NCBI RefSeq assembly: GCF_032854445.1
Contig: NC_088300.1
Span: forward strand, 46,927,682 to 46,991,681
Length of the DNA: 64,000 nt
Origin: Liolophura sinensis
Lineage: Eukaryota; Mollusca; Polyplacophora; Chitonida; Chitonidae
Direction of reading: 5' to 3'
Shown here: piece after piece, positions 33,901 through 47,226 of the stretch
Layout of the letters: the number at the start of each line of letters is the position of its first letter
Numbering within the stretch: position 1 is the first letter of the stretch
Position numbers and translations under genes: made by a program
Notes under the pieces: model-generated
What the model saw: the letters and a program-made list of their open reading frames with translations, nothing else
What the model was told of the DNA's origin: nothing
Databases searched by the model: none

Positions 33901-36900
33901 AATCATTTAATTTTAGTGGAACTATTTTGTGAGTTGCTAATGTTCTGTTTGGTTTCAGATTTGCAGATTTTGTTGGCATAGAATAAGAACTGATGAAAAT
34001 GGTCTGTGCCCAGCTTGCAGAAAGGTTAGTCAGGTTGTTCATATTCTGAACTGGCTCATTTATACAAGCCGTCAAGTTCACTTATACAGACAAAAGTGCT
34101 TTGCTAAATGTTGCATGGTCGTTTTGGGATTTCGGTCAAAAGCCATATTGGGGAAAGAGGGTAGGTTTTCTTTATCATCTTGTGCAAAATTCACACAGCA
34201 AAAAAGCAAGATAAGTCAGGGTATTGAATTTACGAGATTTAATGGTGACATATTACATAACCAAATTCTTCAACCTTTTTAACCGCCCATGCAACCAATA
34301 TTTTTGAAACATTCTGAAAGAATTATGGTTTGTAGAGAAATAACATGCACAGTCTTATGAAGCTTGCATCATTAGTGACACAAAGAAATCATTTTTGGCT
34401 TCATTTTGCTAATACATGTTTGCATAAATTGCAGGGAAAAGAGTGCTTTAATGGTTTAAAAGTTGAAATTTACAGTACATATATTAATAAAACCACTATC
34501 TACATGGCAGATTTATTTGTAAGTCCTTTAAACATTACAGTTGTTCAAATGCAGGTTGTGGCTAATTTTGTGAAATGATTTACGGTCTGCTACCTGGATG
34601 TTAATTCGAGAAAGCTGTATGATTTTGATCATTACAGAAGGCATGGATAACATTGACCTCATGATAAGCCTTTGGACTAGTAACATAGCCAGTGTGTTGA
34701 TTAATAGTGACATACATATAGGTATTGAATATTTTTGTCCGTGGCAAAAAACATCAATCAAATAAATAGCATCTCTCGGTGTTTCATTTCTAAATGTCCA
34801 CAGCAATACCAAGAAGACCCAGCAGAGTTCAAACCACTTACAGAGGATGAGTAAGTAGTAAACTTACTAATATTATTAGAGATTCTAATCTGCTTTCATA
34901 TTAACACACATTTGTACAAGAGTGTACCAATTTCTGTTGTATAAAGAACTGCAAAATAGTAGCTGTTGAATTGAGTGATTATGTTCTTGCATATCTTTTC
35001 CTTAGGTTTCGTCATAACTAATCACGTCATTGGGAATCCTGTCCTTAAAAAATCTGATGACAGTTATCGTAAAATCTGTACATTAGGAGAAAAGGTTTCT
35101 GAAGAAAGTATTAAGGCGTTGGTGTTTTACCATTTGTACAACTGTGGCTGAATGCTTATGTATTCACTACTGTCTGTTTGTCCATAACTGGAAAATCTTA
35201 AGAATCCTTAATAAACTTGGATTTGTCTATTGTAAATGAATATCAAACATTGTTTTTGTGATCTTTATGTGGTCAGAATTTATGTTTGTCTTGCTAACAA
35301 ATGCCAGTAGCTGCCTAGTCAAATTTAGTGAAGGATTCGTCAGTGGGCCCCCCAAGTATGTAATGATATTTGACCTTCTCAGGTAAGAGGTCATATCTAG
35401 CTTGAAACCATGTGCCCAAACGACTTCATCCATTGATTCTCTTGTGGGGTCCCCCTTTCCTGATTAAATTGTGATCAGCACAAATGAGCGTTGCTCTACT
35501 TACTTGGGTTTTAAAATATATATCTTGTCAGTAATGATTCCAACCTTTCTCATTAGATGAGCCTAGTGAATAATCTGCAGAACCGAAGAGTTTCGGTTAT
35601 GATAGCTGGAACAAATGAAATAAGGACACTGCACAATTGTATGCTTTGTACAGGCTACAGAGGATAAAGAAGGAAAGGCGCCAGAAAGATTTGCAAAGAA
35701 AGCAGAAAGCTGCTGAAAACAGGAAACACCTGGCTAATGTTCGGTAAGCTTGATTCTGTGTCGATAATACCACAGTGCCATGTTTTCATGAAAAGTAAAC
35801 CCAACTGTTGACATCATGGTTAAATTTTTCTTACACGCTCTGTCAGTCAGTGATCAGATAAATACATTTGTAAATATACTTGTATGTGTTGTCTTTTACA
35901 ACTATGCTGTTGGTACTGGATGTCTCAAAAGACTATGCAGTTGTTCATATATTTTAGGGGTTTTTGGATGTGTTTGTAGAAATTAGCAAGAAATAAATAT
36001 ATTTTCTTATGCTTCTGTTATCTTTACATGTATGGTATGATCTACTGAATGAACTTATATGATTGCAGGGTTGTACAAAAAAATTTGGTGTTTGTGGTGG
36101 GACTGTCGCAAAGATTGGCAGAGCCTGATGTCCTAAAGAAGCATGAGTACTTTGGGAAGTTTGGTAAAATCCACAAAGTGGTCATCAATCAAAGTACTTC
36201 ATATGCTGGATCACAGGTACATGTATGTGTTCTCCAGAAAAACTTTTTTGTTTCCTTTGGTATAGTTTTAGTTCTTTTATTATTATTATAATTATTCCTT
36301 TTGCACACATTATTACTTGCTATTTTGAATTCTGCATCTTAAGGCTAATTTGAACTTTTATTTAATTTTACTTTTATGAAATTTGATTTTCTACTCAAGA
36401 TGGAAATATTCTTTGGTTATTTTCTTATACTGTCATTTTGCAATAGATGTGCATTTTGTTGAATGTACTTCATCTATGAGTCAAGAAAATTTCCAGTTAG
36501 AGTATTTGAGATACAATTTACTCAGGGCTCCACTGTAGCTTTAAGTGAACATTTTCAGATGCCTGTTTCAAGTGAGGAGCTTTTCCTATGAAGATTACAA
36601 CTTTCTTACATATATAAAGTTGAACATGATCTCAAAAGTAAAACTGCCTTGTGAGCATTATCCATTGTGTATGCCTCTGTGTTACAGGGTCCAAGTGCTA
36701 GCGCGTATGTGACTTACCACAAACCAGAAGATGCTCTGAGGGCTATTCTAGCTGTTAACAATGTCCATATCGATGGCAGGACATTGAAGGCTTCACTTGG
36801 AACAACAAAGTACTGCAGTCATTTCCTCAGAGGTGCTCAGTGCCCTAAGGGGGTAAGATTAGATATGCCCATGTTTAAATTAATGCATTTTTTGAGTTCA

Positions 36901-39900
36901 TATGGGTTCAGAAAAGAGTGGATAATGTTATGTGTTGTGAACATAGCTGAGATCCTGGACCTTCCTTACATTTGCAGACGTATTGTCTGCTTTTCTACCA
37001 AGAACAAAATTTTGCTTTTTAATCTACAACAGCACAGTAATGAAATTATCATGAAATTGTGTTTTGTAACATAGCTGTCTGTTTTATTTTATATGTAAAT
37101 AAATGTAAATCAGTAGGAGGAATCTTTTGTGTTGAATAATGGGAACTGAAAATTTGCTTTTGTATGCTTTGCAGGACTGTATGTATCTGCATGAACTTGG
37201 TGAAGAAGCAGCAAGTTTCACCAAAGAACAAATGCAGTTGGGGTACGTCTCATCATGTAAAGTTTTCAATGTTTTCCAGGCTTTGTCTGAGAACTAAATG
37301 AGCCTGGTGAATTGAAGAAGAATTTAAATTTGATACATTATGTTGTTGTTGTCGTTTTTTGTTTCTTTTTTCATGAAGTTGCCTGATGAAAAAGTATCAC
37401 AGTTACCATGTGTCCATATGTCAGTATATTTCTGTGTTATTTTTGCTGCAGGAAGCATCAAGAATATGAACAAAAACTTCTTGAGGGCTTTATGAATAAC
37501 CAGAATTCAGCAAATAACCAACTGCATGTTGCAGTGAAGTCTGGCAGTTCCAAGTGAGTATTCATTTTGGTGATTGCCCGTATGTCTTCTAAGGTTTAGG
37601 ACACGAATATTAGTAGTGCTGAAAGGAAAGAATTACATTTATCTCCCAGTTTTTAGAAAGGTAAAGATATCAATATGTTGTTCATTAGATGGACTAACCA
37701 TGTGAAAACAAACAAACTAAATATTCCTGCTACATTTACATATATATGAGCTAAAAAGAGCAGACAAGGTGTCACAAAAATTAGAAGAATAAGGGCAATG
37801 CAGCAACAGCTATCTCTGACCAACTTCGGTGAGCAATGTTATATTGATTTATCATATTATCCTGAATCTAATACCAGTCAAATCTTTTTGTGCTAGAATG
37901 AGTGGCCTTGTTTCAGACCTCAGCAATATCCTTTTCATGATTAACTTTCAGGGCCAAATTCTTTACTTAAAACTTGACCCCCATTGTATATGTATTGTTG
38001 AATAACCTGTAAAAAAACCTTTACAATCTTGGTCTGATGCTCAATCTGGACTTTTTTTTGCCTCACTCAGTAAGCAGTGGCAGGGTAGTGAATGTGTCCA
38101 TAAACTTGTTGTTAATTAGGAACAAGAAAAATCAATAAAATATGTAATTTTTACACGTCCAGCAATAGTTGTAAACATAAAACACAGGCTCATTCTTAAG
38201 ATACTTACCTCATATCCACTAGATTCTATGATTTAATGAATTAAATGCTAATGTCTAATTTCACATGAACAGTACAAATATGTATTTGAACCAGATCCTA
38301 ATAAATAATGAACTATTGGGTGGTGTCAGAGATTTTTAACAGCAGGCTGCTACGCAGTTTTTTTAGACTGTATGACAGTTCAAATTTAGGTATGAAATTG
38401 TTGGTCAGATGCATCAATTGAACAATCCCAGCTTGAGCTGCTGCTACTACTCTCCAGTTGGCTGTCTGTATACATGTAGCTGATCTGGTGTATGTGTGTT
38501 CAGTGTTGTCTTTGGATATGCCATGAAAAACCTCCTCTTCTATTGACAGGAAGCGGAATACATCACCCCTAACCTTACCCCAGTCACACCAGCAGCACAA
38601 TTCCCAATTAGAAAACGGTTCCCCTCCCAGCGACCCCACTCCCCCACCCACCAGCCAGATGGCACCACACGTACAGACTCCTAGTAATTCCGGTCAGGAT
38701 GCTTGGCCGTCGTTACAACCAGGAGGGAGCAAGGGGGAGTCGAGAGGAGACAAACCTGTAGCTAGTGGTAATAAGGTAGCAAACTCAGCTGTGACAAACC
38801 ATAATCCCCGCTCAGTCACACCCACTGGCAACAACAGAGCCCCAGGAAACCACAGGCACAAATCTTCATCCAGTGATACACAACAGCAGTAAGTCCCCTA
38901 GCTCTCTCTCCTGACCTTTGCACTTGACTCTTGCATGCGTGATTGTGCTTGATACAGAAACCTATATCCCTGTTTTATTCAGCTTTGGTATACATTTGTG
39001 ATTGTGAAAATGTTGAATGTAACTCAATATTTTATGTATGAAAACAGCCATCATTCAATGACAATTTAAGAAGTTGGTTTCTGATGGATTCTAGTAGGAG
39101 CGACACATACTTCAAGCCCCATCAGATCCATCCACATTTATTTTAAATGCTGTTTTTCCTTCAGCACCCCAAATGACTCTGCAGTGACAACAGAGACGGA
39201 AGCACCTCGGCCTATACCAGCAACTGTTCACAATTCCCAACACTCCCCAATACACATACCCCCACAGATTGGCCATACGTATAACTCTATACCAGCCACA
39301 GCCAATCGCCGGTCACTGGTATTTGATAATAATAATACCGACAGTCTTTCCTTGTTCAGTGGTAATGGGTTTCCAACAGTGAGGACCCCCAAACCTCCAG
39401 CCCAGCCACCAACGACAGGTTAGAAAATTCAGTGACATACATGGAGATAAAATTATCTATTAATCTGTAATTCTGAGCTATAAAGTTAAATTTGTGTACT
39501 CTTTCTGTTAGAACAAAACAAATCCTTGATCAGTGAGGTAACTTGTTCATAAACAGCTATCTGAATTCTGAAACTTGTGTAGTTTATAAAAACATACAAT
39601 GGCTTGACTGACTACTCGTGATATAATATACCGGAAAATAGTAGTGTTAATATTAACAAAATTAACAAAATCAAGGTAACAAAAGTTGGATCTTTGAGCT
39701 TGAATTTGGCATACGAAACTCAAAGTGAAAATCTTGATGTGGTCATGAAAATATGTTCAGCTGTGCTCACCTTTGTGTACATGTGTTTTTATTTTATTTT
39801 TTCAGTGCCAGAAACTCTTCCCAGCACAGAGATACCAGAAACAATTCCTGTTTCTACAACAACAGACTGGCAGGCTGCTTTCGGTTTTTCGTCAAAAACT

Positions 39901-42900
39901 AAAGATATTCAAGATGATGATCTAGGTTTGTAGTTTTCAGTGGTTGAATCGATTATGGTTTTCCACATTTTAAAATAATTCACTGAGGTACCTTTTTAAG
40001 AATAATTCAGAGACTGTTATATCAGTCTTTAGTTCATTTCTGTGCTGTAAATTTGTGAGGTATTTATTCTGTCAATAGTAAATATATTGGGATCTTGCGG
40101 ATCCTGCTGTTTCTATGTTGTGAATTTGTGTAAAGTGGAAGAAGTAATTATTCTTATATAACAATGTATTTTGTTGGTATTATGCTGGTCATTTAGTGAA
40201 AGAAATTCTCATTCTGACAACAACAGATATGTTGGAATCTAGATTTCTTGGATATCCTATGTACATCATTCTTTTATGTCTACGTTTTATATCATATTTT
40301 GTTGTTTTTGCCAGGCTTTGATCCTTGGGATGAGTCTTCTAAGGCTTTAGCGGATCTAATGGAAAAAGAGAATGGACCAAATCTTGTAGGGCACTCCAGC
40401 AGTAATCCCCACATGTCCCCACGGCAAATGTCAGGCCAACACAATCACATGAACCAAATGTCTGGAGGACTTAGCATTCCCCCTGGCTTCTCTTTAAGCT
40501 ACCTAAACCATCACCAGAACCCCTTACAACAACAACAACAACAGATGATGAGGCCAGGTCAGTTCTCTTCTCAGTTAGACCATGTTGTCTAGGCTTTTTT
40601 TTCCCAGATGTTAATCAAAACATTCTGATTTGCATTGATTTACGCACCTATCTCATGATTTGATCTGGAAGCCAGTGTGGCCAAGTGGTTAAGCTGCTAT
40701 TGCAGCCTTTCATCAATGCAGTTACTACCAGTCAAATTGCTACATAAATCATTATTATAATGTCTTAATTTTAAGTATGTCTTTGTGTTTTGGGCTTTTT
40801 CTGATATTGATGGCGATAGTGTGTGTTTTGACATCAAATCTAGAAGTTTTCAAATTTTGTTCTGTGGTCAAATTATTCAGATTAAGATTGTTTTCATGTT
40901 ACAAGTGTAAATGTAAATGTGAGTGTTTGGCTTCTTGCAGATTTGACTGGCAGCAGAATGATGGGGCTGATGAACTTCCCACGCTCAAGCATGGCTCCAA
41001 TGCAAAGCACTTACCCCGACAGAATGGCAGACAAGTCTTTACACAAAGATCCCATGCAGAATCATATGCAGGTTAGTCTTCATATGTCTAGTTAAATTTA
41101 GTATTCTCCTGTAACAGGTGGGCACTTACGACTTTTGTATTTCCAAAATAGTAATGAAGCCATTAGCGACATGGCTTTTTTTTAAAAATACATTTATATC
41201 TGTAAAAATTTCTAGTGCAAGAACACCGACAAAGTCGTGTATACTGTAGACCATCATGTTCCCTGTTATATTAATAAATGTCTCGGTGTTTTGCATGTAA
41301 CTTGAATAAGATTGTTCAGTATTTAGCAAGATGCAGGGGGAATCCAGTGTAAATCAAGTGAATCCATACATACTCTATAAATCACTGATAAAGTTGATGT
41401 TACACATTCCTTTATCAAATAACAGCAGGACGCCTTTAACATGAAGGATTGGCAGGATGGTTTACGTGCTCTTCTTCCAAACATCAACATCAGCTTTGGA
41501 GGTGCTCCTCAACAAAGCTCAGTACCGACGGCTCAGACGCAAAAACAGCCCCAGACTCAAACACAGAAAAGTGAGTAAATACAAGAACGTTGCACTTTTA
41601 CAAGAAATTTAGCCACCTGTTATTAAGAAATTTTGTTTCTTTGCTCACATGGTCTAAGCCTGTTTTTATTTGCTTCAAATGCCTTCTGTGTTGAACAATT
41701 TAGCAACATTCTGATGTGAACAGTGTTGGATTTTTTTTCTGTTCTGCATCAGTTCTATGTGACACTGAGCTTGAGTACCACTCATTTATGTTTTGGATAA
41801 TATGTACAGCAAACGTTTCCTTCCGTTGCTTACATCTGGTGTAGTCTTTGTTTGTGGATGGGCAAAATGGACATTTCAAGATGGTCAAGTGAGTTTTGAT
41901 ACATCCCTGTGCGCAGAAGAGAACAACAGAAATAGAGATACATGATACATAGCTTAAGCAGAAATTTTAAAATGAAAACCCATGTATAACAAAGCATGCA
42001 GTTATTTTTTTTTTTCAGTGCTATTTTTTTCTTTTTTAAACTTTATTTCTGTTTTGTCCTGTTTGAAATATTATGTTGTTTCCATGTTGCTTTGCTCCAT
42101 GCATGTGGTTTTCTGTTTTCCTGCGGCATTGTTTAATCCTTGAAGGTATAAACATGCTATGGTAAATCTTCATAACCAAAAAAACTAAAGTCACACCTAG
42201 GCCGTTGAGAGGTGTTAAGAGGGCTTTTCTCTCTGTTTCTGTTACATAACAGATTGGTCTTGTGGCAACACACAACAGAAAAATACGTCGTGGATGGCCA
42301 ATGACCCAGCAATAGTTACATCAGGAAGTATTCCAGATAGTGAGTAGTGTGCTCCTGACACTCCGCAGCAGTTGTACTGGTTCCAGTCCTAGCACTTCTC
42401 TCCCTTCATATATCACTTTTTCAGGCTTCTGCACCTTACAATATTCATTATGTCATTCTGTGTGTTGTTAAATCTAGTTGATTTGGTTGTGTAAATGTAT
42501 ACACCAGTGTGCAGACTAACCCACACAGGGCTTTGGTGGCCTGTCCAGCTTAAAGGAGAAGAAAACTTTAAAAAAAAATGACACTATAGACTGAAAAGAT
42601 TTTTTTTTCAGTCTGGTGGTGCATGCTGCATAATTTTGAGATTTTTCCTCGCCATACACGTAAAGCCTGAAAACGGCAAAACTTGCATAAATCGCTGAGC
42701 CTATTGCATCCTCCATCTTTAACATCCTAACTTATGCTGGGGGTGTGTTGCCTCTCAACCAATGAGAGTCGTTCAAACTGCCGGCTTGTTTGTGTAAACT
42801 CAAAACCTACGTCCAACATTCTGGTTTACTGATTGTCAAGTGAAAAACGAACTGTAGTGTCCGCTACCTTCTGGGAAAAAGAGCTCTACCGGAAATGTAC

Positions 42901-44823
42901 GTACTTCACTTTGGCGTTTTCAGACGGCAATTCTCTTCCTAACACAGAAAACTTCAGGACTAGTTCTTAGGCAAAATGGAGTCGCCCACAGTGGATTTTG
43001 GTGCTGACTTTATCTATAGTTTATCAACTTGAGGTACATATTAGAATTTTTTTTATGGCATGCACCTGCGAGGAAATGCATACTCTTTTCAATGGTATTT
43101 GATTGATATTTAAATTTTCTTCTCCTTTAAATACTCTCCTCACTCCAGATAATCAGACCCCGGCTTCTGAACGTGGCAGGCTCACTGATTCAGACACAGA
43201 TTTATGCCTGCAGGCAGAATTCATCAGTAACATGGATAATGAAATAAAATGAATAACTTACATATATACATAAGTGAAAAATCTACATGGCTTCATTGCA
43301 CTATAGTGTGTCATGATACAGTTATATATATCTGTGTGTGCTTACTGTATTCTGTGCAGCACATGTTGCTGATATAAATTTATCTGTCATTCAATGCTAT
43401 TGGCTTTTCAGTTTTTATTAAAATGTGTAGTCTATTTTTTTTTTTGCCATGGGCAAATTGTACTCCTTACCACAGTGGTTTGTGAATAGCGTATAGATTT
43501 CCTGTTCCCAGGATAATTTATCTATCGGACCAGTGAGAATATTTGTTTTCATTGATAAATTCAGAGATGCTTCCTATTGTCACCCTTGAAATACCATTCG
43601 TGCATGTACACATTCCTAATATATTCCTTCCTGCTTTTGTTTTTTTAGAAAGTCCTCCTTATTGGCTGAAATCCATACATCACCTGACTGATTACGAGGC
43701 CCCTTCAAATAACCACAGACTTCCATTTGTTCAACAGTTTCCTTTCGGAGGTAATTATGGCATTTATTTTTTATGCTTGATTTTTCTTTTGTTATTGATT
43801 TAATATTTTTGTATGTTTCATTTGTATTTATATCTGATGCAGTGTATATATTTTTCAAGTCTTACAGTCTTGCTTATTTTAGTTTTTTGTCAGTTTTTTT
43901 TGGACTATATAAAAACAGCTCACAGGGGCAGAATGTGTAATTCTCAGTTCCAGTATTTATAAGAGACTTTTGTATTTAGGACCGACTTGGCCACCACAGA
44001 CAAGCAATCCTCCTCCTGGCTTCCAGACTTTAAGACCCCCAACACAGCAGGCCGACTCCCACACAATTGCTGCCGAAAGTAAGTCGAGATACAGTTATTT
44101 GTCCTTGGTTACCCAGGACTGTAAACACAATTTTAAGTGGTGCAGTGAAAAACTTCAGTGTTAATTCCTGTATGAACATAACTATTCCATCTTTGGAATT
44201 CCATAATTGGAAACTTGCCATTGATTGTCAAAGTTGGTGTGTGAAAGGATATAGTATAAATTGTATGAGCTACTCGATTGTAGTTTAAGTTGTAGATGGC
44301 TTTCTCTTTTTTTATTGGTACATTTCGATGTCATAAAGGAACTTTCAGTGGAAAAAAATTGGAATAATATGCTTATTCTGAACACATCAGTTACCACCTT
44401 AATATTGTCCTCCTATAACAGGGCTAACATCATACAAGTGAAGATTGCTTGACTCATGGAAAATGCCTGTCATATAAATAAATCAAATGTCTTTTTGATT
44501 GCCATGCAGTGTTAGGGTATTATTATATACTAGTTGAAAAATTAATAGATCAAAACAAATAAGTTTCATGTGAGTTTGTTACTTAAGCATAAATGCCTTG
44601 AACATTAAACCTGTTTGAAGTTAACACATTGTATTCTCTAAATCCTTAAATGTAAAAATAAAGAAATATTTTGAGCTAGATCATGGATATTTAACGAGCG
44701 TCAAATCTAGAAATTTGTCTGACCCATAACTTTAAGAACAGGAATTTTGTTACATTTGCCTTTAGTTGTCCAGTTGGTGAACCACAAATCTGTTCTCTTC
44801 TCTTTCTTCCAGGTCTTCAGTAG
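30988..44823 (+). CDS. CNOT4: CNOT4, RING-type E3 ubiquitin ligase of the CCR4-NOT complex
   Basis: Main path, 19 coding exons: 30988-31052 (ATG 31026), 32837-32905, 33959-34024, 34804-34850, 35654-35743, 36069-36216, 36688-36852, 37175-37242, 37452-37553, 38550-38888, 39165-39418, 39806-39925, 40315-40557, 40941-41071, 41429-41570, 42253-42339, 43649-43750, 43980-44078, 44813-44823 (TAG). All phases agree; 2310 nt, 769 residues. Domains in order: C4C4 RING (CPLCMEPLEMDDINFFPCTC onward, residues ~10-53), basic coiled linker (~70-95), RRM (from VVQKNLVFVVGLSQRL, ~100-185), CCCH finger (CSHFLRGAQCPKGDCMYLH), then a long disordered Pro/Ser/Gln tail with two conserved blocks, TTDWQAAFGF plus DDLGFDP, and DWQDGLRALLPNINISFGG. 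In animals and yeast (Not4) this protein ubiquitinates targets on stalled ribosomes and links to mRNA decay. Only the human-like N-terminus is shortened (MSIGEEQVE before the RING). Likely polyadenylation signals: 45972-45977, 46234-46239. Confidence 0.96.
31053..32836 (+). other. CNOT4 intron 2
   Basis: A 1.8-kb intron. Its part from about 31450 to 32480 is richer in CpG than its neighbours, which hints at an old insertion or a regulatory stretch. I found no terminal repeats or conserved frame to support either. Confidence 0.4.
40665..40735 (+). mobile_element. Possible SINE head fragment
   Basis: gtgtggccaagtggttaagc resembles the A-box region of tRNA-Leu/Ser, and catcaatgcagttactacc resembles the post-A-box part of SINE family A. 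It is too short and diverged to classify. CNOT4 intron. Confidence 0.35.
42554..43126. mobile_element. TTAA-flanked non-autonomous DNA transposon (573 bp)
   Basis: TTAA at 42550-42553 and 43127-43130 flanks inverted ends AGGAGAAGAAAACTTTAAA and, in reverse complement at the right, AGGAGAAGAAAATTTAAAT. The interior is locally CpG-richer than the intron and has no long frame. TTAA target sites point to a piggyBac- or Kolobok-like mobiliser. It lies 22 bp before an alternative CNOT4 last exon. Confidence 0.75.
43149..43252 (+). CDS. CNOT4: Alternative last coding exon of CNOT4
   Basis: The acceptor ctcctcactccag (43136-43148) leads into an open frame when joined in phase 1 to the exon ending 41570 or 42339. 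It encodes NNQTPASERGRLTDSDTDLC and about 14 more residues, ending TGA at 43250-43252. The resulting isoforms would have 704 or 733 residues. An AATAAA overlaps the final codons (43243-43248). The exon cannot be internal because it has a stop and no donor. No protein match is known to me, so it rests on frame and splice-site fit. Confidence 0.5.
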
Positions 44824-46245
44824 AGCTGACAGATGCAGTCCATAGCAGATTAGACAATTTTCAATTAGCCAAGCGTTTACCCTTGTCTTGAATTTTTTCA
44901 GTCATTTTGTGGTGTTGTGTATGATGACAGAAGCCTTCAGGAACATTTGTATTTCATCTTATGGTTTACTCACAAATTACCAACTATATAAAACATACCC
45001 AAGTAATCCAGATAGGTAACATCAGCCTGAAAAGTGGGGCAGTAATAAATGATGATTAAGACAGCATGAGATGATGAGGCATTGAAGAGTCAGCCAGCTG
45101 AGAAAATATACAACAAAAGTGCTGATGATGATACGATTATTTTGAGATAAGAGGGAAGGTTATTTGTCTTGTTTTTGGGCACAGCTGTAAGCTTCTGTCA
45201 TCCAGCACACACACTTTGTTTTATCAGAATAGTCATATACTACTCTTTGCTTCTATTGTGGCTATTTCAAGTTTCTATATTTTGTGTGAAGTCCAAGTAC
45301 ATTTCATTGATATCAAACAGAATGTATGTGGCCCTGGACCATGTGGCATCAGTCCTCTTCTGTAGCTGTAACATGTATTAACTGACACTACACACAAGTA
45401 ATTTGTTCAAACATCACTTTCATGTTAGTCTTTTGTGTTCAAAGTTCTTGTTAATTTAACTTGCAGAGCACAAAGGACAGCAGTTCAGGTTCAGCTAATT
45501 TGTATTTGACAATGCACACTTGTCTGTCTTATTTTTTTGTGTCTTGCACTGATTGCAGGATTATGTTTCATTTTATTCAGCTATAGCAGTTTGATTGAAG
45601 TCTTCTAGTGTGTTCTCTTCCAAATAGTGTAATAACAGTATTCATGGAATATTTCTAATCTGCTGTTATTGTGCTTAATTTCATCTGTATCTTGATTGAG
45701 AGGAATTGAATAATTACATAGCTTGCATGATGCATTGATTGGAGAGCAGCCTATGGAATTTGCAATAGGCAAGTTTCCCTGTTGAGTACATAATATGTCT
45801 TCTGTTGGTAAAGTGTGCAGAGGTGATTAGTGATGCACTGGTGTGATATTACTTCCAAGTCAGTCACTTATGGTGTGCTTGGCACCTACACAATTCATAT
45901 TCCAGACAAATGAGTGAGCCACATGGTCTTCATAACATGGGTCTGGGATTATTTCTGAGGTAAACTTCTACAATAAACTCTTTAAATACGAATTAAATGT
46001 TACTTTTAATACAACTTTATAACCTGGAGCTGGTTGGAGTATATTGGATGGGAGAGTCTTGATTGACCAAGACATTGAAATCTTATGTTGGGGTTAAGAG
46101 TCTGTGACAACGGGGCTGTCTGACACCAGAGCAGAGTCTGAACTATGTGCTAACCCTATTATTTATGAAACTCTTTATTGAAAATTACATCGTAACGATG
46201 CTGTCTATAACATTACAGTGGTGGTCTTTAGCCAATAAAAGCTAC
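44824..46245 (+). other. CNOT4 3' UTR
   Basis: AT-rich sequence without conserved frames follows the stop. Two AATAAA signals (45972 and 46234) offer likely ends. The last coding exon holds only 11 coding bases, so almost all of it is UTR. Confidence 0.55.
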
Positions 46246-47204
46246 TGACATGGCTACATGTTATCTCAGTGTTTTCTTGTTTTATACTTAATAGCAGACA
46301 TTCCTAGATGTTGAATTGTTGATTTTGTGAGACAAAGGTTGGTGGTTTACTCCTGACACTCACAGTCTCCTCCACCCACAAACCTGATCACTGTCCTGTC
46401 GCTGAAACATTCTTGAGCATGGCGTCAAGTACCTATGAAACTATCTGTGAGACAACATTCAAGTCTATATTAGCCATAAATGGTATACCCCTTATAAAAA
46501 TAGTAGACCGTATACATTCAGGATCGGTGTTTGCTTGATTGTAGAGTTTGTCTTTGGTGTGCAAGACAAATTTGAGGTTGCATGATCATGCAATATTGAT
46601 CTAAAAATAACAGGACAAGGAGAAGTATGCTGAGAGATTTCATTGGATCATCCAGTTAAGACTAAAGTGTAACTCAACTAGTACTTCACTGAAGTGCTGG
46701 ATACAGTCAAGGAATCTTCTGTAGCAAAGAATGTGATTTCCTGATGGAAGAAGCAAGACATTGCTCATGAGCAAAATGCACTGCACCAACCACAAGGTCC
46801 ACAAGATGCAGGTTGAATCCTGGCATTGGATGGGGAATTTGTTGATTCATCTGGTTGGTATAGGCGCATTGTTGCAATCGTTTGGACTCGTGTCACATGT
46901 GGGAAGTTTCCAGTGTTTTGCCAGAGGTTGGTGGTTTACCCCACCCATCAAGCTGGATGCGAAGTTTTAATAGATTTTCTAGAGTCTGACCTTTTCATAA
47001 ATGTGGGGCATGGCTGAGAGGTTAAAGACACGTGAACATCTCAACGTTTGTTGAAAATCACTTGTCTACATGAATACAGTGTGCAGTGGTAAGTGTTTTA
47101 CCGTGGGCAACATGGCTTCCCCCACTGCTAACTGAGAGATTATCATGCATAGTGTTAATAACTTCTGACATGATTGTTACTTCAACTTGTAAAAATCACA
47201 AGCA
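46246..47204. other. Intergenic space between the CNOT4 and FAR 3' ends, with SINE-like fragments
   Basis: Convergent-gene spacer. Near 46326-46430 there is a diverged fragment with aaacattcttgagcatggcg, similar to the SINE family A tail. Near 46748-46965 a stretch has a B-box-like caggttgaatcctgg and catgtgggaag. Both share gttggtggtttac. They are probably old SINE remnants. Confidence 0.4.
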
Positions 47205-47226
47205 AAAACATTTCAGCCCAGTTCAC

